From: Chlorobiota bacterium
GTDB lineage: Bacteria > Bacteroidota > Bacteroidia > Bacteroidales > JAADGE01
Assembly: GCA_013153865.1 (NCBI GenBank)
Contig: JAADDR010000150.1
Location: 1-32,300 of the forward strand
Length of the DNA: 32,300 nt
Reading direction: 5' to 3'
Below, in pieces: positions 1 to 7,567 of this stretch. Each line of letters starts with the position of its first letter. Positions within the stretch are counted from its first letter, which is position 1. The translations under genes were made by a program, and so were the position numbers. The notes under the pieces were generated by a model that saw only the letters and a list, made by a program, of their open reading frames with translations, had not been told where the DNA came from and searched no databases.

Positions 1-363
1 AAGCAGGAAGAAAAAAATTGCAGCAAGTGTTTGTAAAGGAGAGGTAAATCGTAAAATGCTTCCCGTTAAAAACATGAAAATAAAACCGTGTAAGTTTCTA
101 TAAGATTTAACTATTCTTAACTTGCGAATAATGTAATTGTAAAATATGCCGTCGGCAGTAAAGAACAATATCGACAAAAATCCGTAAGTAAAAGAAAAGA
201 AATTTCCGCTTATAAGTTTTATAAGAAGTTTATATAAAAAAGGATACCCGTTTATTTCCGATTGTTCGGAAGTTGTGCCGGGCAAAAAAATAACAAAAAC
301 CGCAGCCGTAAGCGGATATAAAATTGCGATAAGAGGATTTGTGCTTTTAAATAATTTCAGCAT
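1..363 (-). CDS. DUF6427-like membrane protein, N-terminal part
   Basis: This reading frame is open from the ATG at 363 to base 1, giving 121 codons without a stop, so the gene continues past the left edge. The start reads MLKLFKSTNPLIAILYPLTA and is followed by hydrophobic stretches at about residues 10-30, 55-75 and 90-121, separated by short basic segments, as in a multi-pass inner-membrane protein. The opening, a short basic run then NPL and a hydrophobic segment, resembles the Bacteroidetes DUF6427 family, whose function is unknown. That assignment is from memory of the family and is tentative. The gene is codirectional with the small gene at 517-777 but separated from it by about 150 bases holding a terminator-like hairpin, so it is probably transcribed separately. 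Confidence 0.72.
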   Translation of the reverse strand, partial: MLKLFKSTNPLIAILYPLTAAVFVIFLPGTTSEQSEINGYPFLYKLLIKLISGNFFSFTYGFLSILFFTADGIFYNYIIRKLRIVKSYRNLHGFIFMFLTGSILRFTSPLQTLAAIFFFLL

Positions 364-381
364 AATCAGATACAAAAAAAT

Positions 382-439
382 AAGACTGTGTCAAATATAA
401 AAAAGATATACGAAAAAAGTTATTTTTCGACACAATCTT
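382..439 (-). terminator. hairpin with T-run, likely terminator of the small gene at 517-777
   Basis: Bases 382-392 (aagactgtgtc) and 429-439 (gacacaatctt) are inverted copies with one mismatch, which is a G-U wobble in minus-strand RNA. The loop is long (36 bases) and A/T-rich. On the minus strand the stem is followed by a run of seven T. The position is downstream of the small minus-strand gene and just upstream of the gene starting at 363. A second small hairpin (tgccgg/ccggca) lies at 445-466. Confidence 0.5.
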
Positions 440-464
440 TTTATTGCCGGATTTTTGTTCCGGC

Positions 465-483
465 ATATTTTTGAAACAGTCTT
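465..483 (-). repeat. AAGACTGT-family short repeat, copy A
   Basis: The reverse complement of this 19-base stretch, aagactgtttcaaaaatat, is identical to 4621-4639 on the plus strand. Diverged relatives lie at 382-398 (plus) and 421-439 (minus). All copies sit in intergenic hairpins just downstream of genes, so they behave as a terminator-associated repeat family. Confidence 0.6.
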
Positions 484-516
484 TTTTATCCGGAAACGGA
501 AATAAGTTTGCAGCGG

Positions 517-777
517 CTATTTAGTAGCAGCCCATTTTCTTATTTCGGTTCTGAACCATTTGTCGGCTTCATCTGTCCATTTAAAATTATCACGGATGTA
601 TGCCATTGTATCTTTTTCTATATCCGTGTATTTTCCGCCGTCTTTTACTTCTGCCAATAACTTTTCGGCATCGGCTAAAGAAATTCTTCCGTCTCCTTGT
701 CCTTTAACCAATTTCTCGGCTAATTCAAGAAGTTCTTTGTCGTATTTTTTTCCGTTAATTTCTTTGTAATAACTCAT
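517..777 (-). CDS. small acidic/basic protein of unknown function (86 aa)
   Basis: This short soluble protein has no signal peptide or membrane segment. Its middle, GDGRISLADAEKLL at about residues 29-42, resembles half of an EF-hand or dockerin-type loop, but the remaining calcium ligands are not convincing. The C-terminal half is rich in Trp and charged residues (FKWTDEADKWFRTEIRKW). I recall similar small proteins in scattered bacteria but know no function. It is supported as a real gene by its composition, by a consensus Bacteroidetes promoter just upstream (808-838) and by a hairpin with T-run downstream. It appears to be monocistronic. A metal-binding or stress role would be a guess. 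Confidence 0.75.
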   Translation of the reverse strand: MSYYKEINGKKYDKELLELAEKLVKGQGDGRISLADAEKLLAEVKDGGKYTDIEKDTMAYIRDNFKWTDEADKWFRTEIRKWAATK

Positions 778-1060
778 GATAACTGTTTTTTGTTAATATT
801 AGAAAAACAAAAATAATCAATAAATTTATATAAACAAAATACATATTTTTTTAACTTGTAAACAATAAGCTTATATTGTTTAATTTTAAAGATTTAATTT
901 TTATCTGATATTTTTTGCCCGGATAAAAAATATTTTGTGACGGCAGTTGTGTCAAAAGTTTAAAAAACAAAACTGTTACCTTTCTTTTTTATTTCTGTTT
1001 TAAAAATTAAAGTCTTAATTTCGCTGTGTTTTTTATAAGACTAAAAATAAAAGTTATAAA
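778..1060. other. A/T-rich divergent intergenic region
   Basis: This 283-base region lies between divergently read genes. It contains the promoter of the minus-strand small gene. On the plus side only a weak -7-like match (TACCTTTC at 977-984) was seen, with no TTTG at the right distance. I see no further gene or RNA. Confidence 0.5.
808..838 (-). promoter_or_regulatory. Bacteroidetes-type promoter of the small gene at 517-777
   Basis: On the minus strand TTTG (838-835) is followed by exactly 19 bases and then TATTTTTG (815-808). This matches the known Bacteroidetes consensus, TTTG at -33 and TAnnTTTG at -7. The expected transcript start is about 800-803, giving a leader of about 25 bases. 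Confidence 0.65.
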
Positions 1061-4000
1061 ATGAAAAATTACAAATTAATAAATAATATTGCCGGCTGGT
1101 TTGTTTTTGCCGTTGCGGCATTTACATATTTGTCGACAATAGAACCTACCGCAAGTTTCTGGGATTGCGGCGAATTTATAACAACGGGATATAAAATAGA
1201 AGTGGGACATCCGCCCGGAGCACCGTTTTTTATGATCTTAGCCAGATTTTTTAACTTATTTGCTTTAGGCGATACTTCTCTCGTTGCAGTTACGGTAAAT
1301 ATATTGTCGGCATTGGCGAGTGCATTTACTATTTTATTTTTGTTCTGGAGTATAACTCATATAGCAAGGCGTGTTATTTCAAAAAACGGCATCTTAACAA
1401 AAGCTCAAACAATAACAGTTATAGGAAGCGGGCTTATAGGAGCATTGGTTTACACTTTTTCCGATTCTTTTTGGTTTTCGGCGGTAGAAGGTGAAGTTTA
1501 CGCCACATCTTCTTTTTTTACGGCTGTTGTTTTTTGGGCAATATTAAAATGGGAAGATGAAGCCGACCAAAAATATGCGGACAGATGGCTTATATTGATA
1601 GCTTATTTAATGGGACTTTCGATAGGAGTTCACTTATTAAACTTGCTGGCAATACCGGCAATAGTATTTATATATTATTTCAGAAGATACGAAACTACCA
1701 AAAAAGGAATTATTTATGCGGCTTTAATATCTTTAGGGTTGCTTATATTAATTATGTACGGTATAATACAAGGACTTTTTGTTATAGGTTCTAAATTTGA
1801 ACTTTTATTTACCAACGGGTTCGGATTTCCGTTTTATACCGGGTTGATTTTTTATTTTACCATATTGTTTGCAGGCGTTATTTACGGTATTTATCATACT
1901 CTTAAAAAGAAAAAAGTTTTATGGAATACCGTTTTTACCATGTTTGCGGTTATATTGGCGGGATACTCGACTTTCGTTATTATTTTGATACGATCTAAAG
2001 CCGATACTCCCATGAACCAAAACAGACCGGATGACCCGTTTGCCCTGCTGAGTTATCTGAACAGAGAACAATACGGTGACAGACCGCTGTTTTACGGACA
2101 ATATTTTAACGCACCTCTTGACCCCGATAATCCCTACCCCAACGTAAGACCCGTTTATTACGATAAAAAAGACGAGAACGGAAATGACAAATACGTAATC
2201 GTAGATTATACAAAAAAACGAAATTACATTCCTGAATACAAAACAATTTTCCCGAGAATGTACAGCGATTCGGAAAGTCCGGATCATATACACGGCTATA
2301 TGAATTGGACTAATACCTCCGAAAGCGACTTTTACTATGCTAAAACAGACCCCGAAACCGATCAAATAATTCGTAACAGGTTCGGGGAAATACAATACGA
2401 CCATTATCGTCCGAAAAGACCTCCTACATTTGCGGAAAATCTTAAATTCTTTTTCCGCTATCAGCTTAATTTTATGTATTTCCGGTATTTTATGTGGAAT
2501 TTTGCCGGAAGACAAAATGATATACAAGGGCACGGAAACGTAAAAAACGGAAATTGGATAAGCGGAATAAAATTTATTGATGAATGGCGTCTCGGAAATC
2601 AAGATGAAATTCCGCAAAAAATGAAAGACAATAAAGCAAGAAATACGTATTTCTTTCTTCCGTTTCTGCTCGGAATACTCGGAATGATTTACTTATACGG
2701 GCAAAAAGGAAAAGGGAGAAACTATTTTTGGGTTATTTTAATGTTCTTTTTCTTTACCGGAATAGCTATTGTCTTATATCTTAACCAACCGCCGTTTCAG
2801 CCCAGAGAAAGAGATTATGCTTATGCCGGTTCGTTCTACGTTTATTCTGTGTTTGTAGGATTCGGTACGGCATTTTTATACGATATATTCAGAAAATATA
2901 CAAAAGAACTTACCGGAGCAAGTCTCGCTGTTATTCTTGCTTTACCGGCACCTGTTATTATGGCGGAACAAAATTGGGATGACCACGATCGTTCATACCG
3001 TTATACAACAAGAGATTTTGCCGAAAACTATTTAAACTCGTGCGATAAAAATGCAATTATATTTACTAACGGCGACAACGATACATTCCCCTTATGGTAT
3101 GTTCAAGAAGTAGAAGGTTTCAGAACGGATGTAAGAGTTATTAATTTAAGTTATTTTAATACCGATTGGTATATAAATCAGATGCGTAAAAAAGCATATT
3201 TGTCGCCTCCGGTTAAATTTACACTTACCCCCGATAAATACGAACAAGGTAAAAGAGAAGTTCTTTATAAAATAGAAAACCCCGGAATTTATATCAACGA
3301 AAAATACAAAGCATCCGAAAAAGTTTTTGAACCTAACTATAAAGAACTTTTCGAGAAATACATGCAATTTTTACAAGGTTCCGATTTTGAAAATATATAT
3401 CCGAAAGAAGCAAAATTTTTATCTGAAGGGTATAAAAAAATATTACCCTTAAATTTTTATTCTTTCTTTGCGGATGTGGAAAAAAACAAAAAATGTAATT
3501 TCGATTACGATAAATTACATGCTCTGAATTCCGAATTTGAAAAATTCCTCGAAAAAGTATCACAATCGTGGTTACCTCTTAAAACGCTTATTTATCATAT
3601 TTCTCAAGACGACAACAGATATAAAACGCCGTTACAAAACGGAGAAACGGTAAATTATTTGCCTACAACCAAGTTTAGTCTGCCGGTAAATAAAAAAGTC
3701 GTTTTGGAAGAAGGTATTGTTGCACCGAAAGACTCTTCGAAAATAGTTGATGCCGTAAATTGGGATATAAGAAAACAACATATTACCAAAAACGAAATGA
3801 TGGTTCTGGATATGCTCTCTACCGCCGATTGGCACAGACCGATTTATTTTGCGACTACCGTAGGTAACAGTCTGTATTTAAACCTTGAAGATTATTTCCA
3901 ATTGGAAGGATTGGCATATAAGCTCGTTCCGATAAAAGAAAAAAGCAGATCTTTCGGTTCCGAAGGCAGTATTAATACGGATATCCTGTATGATAACATG

Positions 4001-4600
4001 ATGAATAAATTTAAATGGGGAGGTTTGGATGTTAATCCGGACAAGATTTATTTGGATGAAAATAACAGGCGATTTATCATGAACTTTAAAAGCAGTTTTA
4101 AAAATCTTGCCGAAGCTCTTATAAAAGAAGGCAAAAATGATAAAGCCGAAAAAGTTTTGGATAAATGCAACAGTATATTTACCGATAAATTAGCACCTTA
4201 CGGATATTATGATGTTCTTATGGCAGAACTGTATTTTAAAATAAATAAACCCGAAAAAGCCGTTAAAATATTAACGACTACCGCCGATAATTATCAAGAC
4301 GAGTTGGAATATTACTGCTCTCTCGACGATAAATATCTTCTCGGAATGCAAGATGACGTAGGACGTTTGGGCGCTTTATACCAAGAAGTTTTATCGAGAT
4401 TATATAATAACGGACAAGATGAAGCTGCTCAAAAATATACTTTAAGAGCATACAGTTTGCTTAACGAACGTTTCGGATTTAATTCGGCTTTGATGACTAT
4501 GGACAGGAAAGCTCAAGAAAGATGGTATGCCGATTTGCCCGATTATAAAGCAAGTTTATTGCAATTTAATATGTTCCTGGGGCAACATATCTCAGAATAA
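1061..4600 (+). CDS. GT117 (DUF2723) family membrane glycosyltransferase
   Basis: This 1179-residue protein belongs to the DUF2723 family, common in Bacteroidetes and classed as glycosyltransferase family 117, which is related in fold to protein O-mannosyltransferases. The N-terminal signature is clear: ASFWDCGEFI with D35 and E38, then GHPPGAP at 49-55, the usual acidic and His/Pro positions of the first extracytoplasmic loop. Many hydrophobic segments follow up to about residue 640, interrupted by a long soluble loop at about 320-500. The C-terminal third is soluble, with TPR-like helical pairs at about 1045-1130. By family analogy it transfers a sugar from a lipid carrier to a protein or glycan at the periplasmic face; the substrate cannot be read from the sequence. 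A hairpin terminator follows directly. Confidence 0.88.
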   Translation: MKNYKLINNIAGWFVFAVAAFTYLSTIEPTASFWDCGEFITTGYKIEVGHPPGAPFFMILARFFNLFALGDTSLVAVTVNILSALASAFTILFLFWSITHIARRVISKNGILTKAQTITVIGSGLIGALVYTFSDSFWFSAVEGEVYATSSFFTAVVFWAILKWEDEADQKYADRWLILIAYLMGLSIGVHLLNLLAIPAIVFIYYFRRYETTKKGIIYAALISLGLLILIMYGIIQGLFVIGSKFELLFTNGFGFPFYTGLIFYFTILFAGVIYGIYHTLKKKKVLWNTVFTMFAVILAGYSTFVIILIRSKADTPMNQNRPDDPFALLSYLNREQYGDRPLFYGQYFNAPLDPDNPYPNVRPVYYDKKDENGNDKYVIVDYTKKRNYIPEYKTIFPRMYSDSESPDHIHGYMNWTNTSESDFYYAKTDPETDQIIRNRFGEIQYDHYRPKRPPTFAENLKFFFRYQLNFMYFRYFMWNFAGRQNDIQGHGNVKNGNWISGIKFIDEWRLGNQDEIPQKMKDNKARNTYFFLPFLLGILGMIYLYGQKGKGRNYFWVILMFFFFTGIAIVLYLNQPPFQPRERDYAYAGSFYVYSVFVGFGTAFLYDIFRKYTKELTGASLAVILALPAPVIMAEQNWDDHDRSYRYTTRDFAENYLNSCDKNAIIFTNGDNDTFPLWYVQEVEGFRTDVRVINLSYFNTDWYINQMRKKAYLSPPVKFTLTPDKYEQGKREVLYKIENPGIYINEKYKASEKVFEPNYKELFEKYMQFLQGSDFENIYPKEAKFLSEGYKKILPLNFYSFFADVEKNKKCNFDYDKLHALNSEFEKFLEKVSQSWLPLKTLIYHISQDDNRYKTPLQNGETVNYLPTTKFSLPVNKKVVLEEGIVAPKDSSKIVDAVNWDIRKQHITKNEMMVLDMLSTADWHRPIYFATTVGNSLYLNLEDYFQLEGLAYKLVPIKEKSRSFGSEGSINTDILYDNMMNKFKWGGLDVNPDKIYLDENNRRFIMNFKSSFKNLAEALIKEGKNDKAEKVLDKCNSIFTDKLAPYGYYDVLMAELYFKINKPEKAVKILTTTADNYQDELEYYCSLDDKYLLGMQDDVGRLGALYQEVLSRLYNNGQDEAAQKYTLRAYSLLNERFGFNSALMTMDRKAQERWYADLPDYKASLLQFNMFLGQHISE

Positions 4601-4619
4601 CCGGCATTACAAATACACG

Positions 4620-4656
4620 GAAGACTGTTTCAAAAATATTTTTTGCGGCAGTCTTC
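4620..4656 (+). terminator. hairpin after the GT117 gene, containing AAGACTGT repeat copy B
   Basis: gaagactg (4620-4627) pairs perfectly with cagtcttc (4649-4656). Inside the loop an A5/T5 pair can extend the stem past an internal bulge, and a T-rich tail follows. Bases 4621-4639 are identical to the reverse complement of 465-483. The gene stop is at 4600, so a terminator role is likely. Confidence 0.6.
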
Positions 4657-4709
4657 TTGTTTTTATTGACAATTGCCGGATTATTATATGTGTTTCCGCA
4701 AATATTTAT

Positions 4710-4717
4710 TAGATTTG
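4710..4717 (+). promoter_or_regulatory. -7 element upstream of the Wzi/RemB-like gene
   Basis: TAGATTTG matches the Bacteroidetes -7 consensus TAnnTTTG and ends 33 bases before the ATG at 4751. No clear TTTG lies 19-21 bases upstream, so this is a half-supported promoter. Confidence 0.35.
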
Positions 4718-4750
4718 TTGCTTTCTTAACTTCGCTTATTACTTTTAACT

Positions 4751-6322
4751 ATGCGCAGCATTTACGGATATATTCTGCCGGTATTATTTGTTTTTTCGGG
4801 GAGTAATGTTTTTGCACAACAACAAATGTTGCCCTTGGGAGATTTTTTTACCGAAACGGTAAGCGAAGCTTTGAATAAATCTGCTGCTCCGGTAAATACC
4901 GGATTTAAACCTTTACTGAAATCGGAAGTGCAAACAGTTTTTAATGTTGATTCTTTGCTCTATGACACCGTTAAAGCGGCAGAGTTCTTAAAAAAACACA
5001 ATAATCGCAAAATTTGGAACAAATTATTTTTTGACGATTTTATTTCGGTTAAAGACAATGATTTTACATTGCTTATAAATCCTTTGTTTTATCTTCAATA
5101 CGGAAAAACCGATATTGACGACGATAACTTTTTTATAAATACGCGAGGTATCGAAATTAAAGGTAATTTAGGCAAAAAACTGTCTTATTATTCCGATTTC
5201 AGAGAAAATCAAGCACGTTTCAGACCGTATATTTATGATTGGTCGGAAAAAAGATTGGTTGTTCCGGGGCAAGGCGCTTTTAAAAGAACTTCGGATGATT
5301 TAAGTATTTTTGATTTTTCCGGCGCTTCGGCATATTTATCTTATACTCCGTTTAACCGGATTAATATACAAATAGGACAGGATAAGAATTTTATCGGCGA
5401 AGGGCACAGGTCTTTACTGCTCTCGGATAATGCGGCAAATTATCCTTTCGTAAAATTTTCGTTTGTTTTTAAAAGTTTTAAATATGTAACTTTATTTACT
5501 CAATTTCAAGACTTTGAAGGAGAATATTACTACTATCATTTTAAAAAACACGGAGCATTTAATTATCTTTCTTATAACTTTAAAAACAGATTTGAGTTAG
5601 GTTTGTTTGAGGGTGTAATATACAGAACAACAGATACTTCGGAATACATAAATAAAATACCCGCAGATTATTTCATTCCGGTTGCGGGTGTAAGAACCGT
5701 TGTAAACGGGTTTAATTCCGATAATAATTTGCTTGTCGGGTTAAATATTAAATTGAAAGTTAACGATTATATTCAACTTTACGGACAAGCGGCTCTCGAC
5801 GACCCCGGGCAAAACAAAACGGCTTATCAGGGAGGAATTAAAATATTTGATGTTTTAAGATACCGTATTAAAAATCTTAAATTTTATTTTCAGGCAGAAT
5901 ACAATACGGCTTCGGAATATACTTATTCGGTTTCGGATTATAAATTTCAAACGTGGACTCATTATAACCAGGAGCTTGCCGTTCCGTTCGGCGGAAGTTT
6001 TTCCGAAATATTTGTTAAATCCGAATTTTCATATAAAAATTTTTTGCTTGACATAAGATACAACGATATATCAACAAATAAAAACGGAGTTTATTCCGAT
6101 GTTTATTTTCTTGAAAATTATGTTTATACCGCAACTCCTCCGGAAATTGACATAACTCATAAAACAATTACCTTGTCTTATGTTATAAACAGAAGAACCG
6201 GATTATGCCTGTATGCCGGTGCGGATATCAGAACAGAAACCTCGGATGTTTCGGATATAACGGAAAAGTTTTTAATGTTCGGCTTACGAACTTCGCTGAG
6301 TAATTTTTATTACGATTTTTAA
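4751..6322 (+). CDS. Wzi/RemB-like outer-membrane beta-barrel protein
   Basis: This 523-residue protein has a signal peptide (MRSIYGYILPVLFVFSG, then cleavage near NVFA-QQQ). The mature part is rich in alternating aromatic and polar strands and ends in F (YYDF), as expected for an outer-membrane barrel. The diagnostic stretch is at about residues 208-230: QIGQDKNFIGEGHRSLLLSD followed by NAANYPFVKF. This resembles the capsule-assembly Wzi superfamily and the gliding protein RemB of Bacteroidetes. Family members hold surface polysaccharide at the outer membrane or act in motility. Which applies here is unknown, since no gliding genes are in view. It lies between two codirectional genes but has its own -7 element, and a weak hairpin follows at 6336-6353. 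Confidence 0.75.
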   Translation: MRSIYGYILPVLFVFSGSNVFAQQQMLPLGDFFTETVSEALNKSAAPVNTGFKPLLKSEVQTVFNVDSLLYDTVKAAEFLKKHNNRKIWNKLFFDDFISVKDNDFTLLINPLFYLQYGKTDIDDDNFFINTRGIEIKGNLGKKLSYYSDFRENQARFRPYIYDWSEKRLVVPGQGAFKRTSDDLSIFDFSGASAYLSYTPFNRINIQIGQDKNFIGEGHRSLLLSDNAANYPFVKFSFVFKSFKYVTLFTQFQDFEGEYYYYHFKKHGAFNYLSYNFKNRFELGLFEGVIYRTTDTSEYINKIPADYFIPVAGVRTVVNGFNSDNNLLVGLNIKLKVNDYIQLYGQAALDDPGQNKTAYQGGIKIFDVLRYRIKNLKFYFQAEYNTASEYTYSVSDYKFQTWTHYNQELAVPFGGSFSEIFVKSEFSYKNFLLDIRYNDISTNKNGVYSDVYFLENYVYTATPPEIDITHKTITLSYVINRRTGLCLYAGADIRTETSDVSDITEKFLMFGLRTSLSNFYYDF

Positions 6323-6335
6323 CCTCTTAAATATT

Positions 6336-6353
6336 ACGGTAAAATAATACCGT
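6336..6353 (+). terminator. small hairpin between the Wzi-like gene and the kinase
   Basis: acggta (6336-6341) and taccgt (6348-6353) form a 6-bp stem with a 6-base loop, followed by tttat. It starts 13 bases after the stop at 6322. It is weak, so read-through into the kinase gene is possible. Confidence 0.35.
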
Positions 6354-6387
6354 TTTATAAACGTTTGGAAAGAAACAGAAACCGCCT

Positions 6388-7539
6388 ATGAATACTTATT
6401 CCCGCAAACAAAGACTTAAGTTCGGCTTATTTGTTCTTGCCGTATTGCTCGGTGTGGGAATGATTTTATATACCGACGATTTGGTTAATAAGATTTCCGA
6501 GCAGGAGAGAAACAGAATAGAAGTTTGGGCAGAATCGGTAAGAGAACTTACCCGTATGAACCTTGACGAGCAGGTAAGTCCCACATTATACAAAATACTC
6601 GGCGAAAATAAAACAATACCGGTTATTTTAGTTGACGAAAACGATAATATTATAAGTTACAGAAATATAAAAACCGGTAATAAAAAAGATTCTTCTTATT
6701 TGCGAAAACAACTCGAAATAATGAAGCAACAACACGAACCCATTACTATAAAGTATGACGAAGGACATCGAAATTATGTATATTACAAAGATTCGGTATT
6801 ACTTGTTCAGTTATTGTATTATCCTTATATTCAGATAATTATAGTTTCTTTTTTTGTGGCTGTGGCATATTGGGCGTTCAGCAGTTCGCGCAAAGCGGAA
6901 GAAAATCAACTTTGGGCAGGACTTTCGAAAGAAACGGCACACCAGCTCGGAACACCCATTTCTTCGCTTGTGGCTTGGATAGAAATTTTAAAGTTAAAGA
7001 ATGAAGATTCGAAACTGATAGAAGAAGTTCAAAAAGATGTTAAACGTTTGGAAACTATTACCGAAAGATTTTCGGGCATCGGTTCCGCGCCGGTTTTGGT
7101 AAGAAGCAATTTGTATAAAGTGCTTACCGATTCTGTTTCTTACCTGCAAGCAAGAACTTCTAAGCACGTTAAATATATTCTTAATTTCGATAAAAACGGA
7201 GAATTGTTAATTCCGTTGAATACTTCGCTGTTTGAGTGGGTAATAGAAAATATGTGTAAAAATGCAGTCGATGCCATGCAGGGCAGAGGCAAAATAATTA
7301 TAAGCGTAGAGGAAAAGAAAGATAAAGTTTACATCGACATTAAAGATTTCGGTAAAGGTATGCCCAAATCAATGTTTAAAGCAGTATTTAAACCCGGCTT
7401 TACGACCAAAAAACGAGGATGGGGACTCGGATTATCGTTAGTAAAACGTATTATTGAATCTTACCATTCCGGAAAAATATTCGTAAAACACTCCGAACCC
7501 GACAAAGGTACGGTTTTCCGCATAGTTTTGAATAAATAG
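6388..7539 (+). CDS. orphan membrane sensor histidine kinase
   Basis: This 383-residue kinase has two membrane segments (about residues 12-29 and 145-165) flanking a short extracytoplasmic region of about 110 residues. The H-box is KETAHQLGTPISS with the phosphorylated His at 185. The ATP-binding domain shows the N-box (ENMCKNAVDAM, N292), the G1 box DFGKGM (320-325), the F-box region FTTKKRGWG and the G2 box GLGLSLVKRI. All catalytic elements are present. No response regulator lies nearby, so its partner is elsewhere in the genome. The sensed signal is unknown. The gene sits 65 bases after the Wzi-like gene and converges on gcvP. Confidence 0.88.
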   Translation: MNTYSRKQRLKFGLFVLAVLLGVGMILYTDDLVNKISEQERNRIEVWAESVRELTRMNLDEQVSPTLYKILGENKTIPVILVDENDNIISYRNIKTGNKKDSSYLRKQLEIMKQQHEPITIKYDEGHRNYVYYKDSVLLVQLLYYPYIQIIIVSFFVAVAYWAFSSSRKAEENQLWAGLSKETAHQLGTPISSLVAWIEILKLKNEDSKLIEEVQKDVKRLETITERFSGIGSAPVLVRSNLYKVLTDSVSYLQARTSKHVKYILNFDKNGELLIPLNTSLFEWVIENMCKNAVDAMQGRGKIIISVEEKKDKVYIDIKDFGKGMPKSMFKAVFKPGFTTKKRGWGLGLSLVKRIIESYHSGKIFVKHSEPDKGTVFRIVLNK

Positions 7540-7567
7540 TTTTCGTTTTTGTATTTTCCGTAATATC

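Noticed and set aside
1919-2617. 232-codon minus-strand frame
   Set aside because: It lies wholly inside the GT117 gene on the opposite strand and has no family features; it is a shadow frame.
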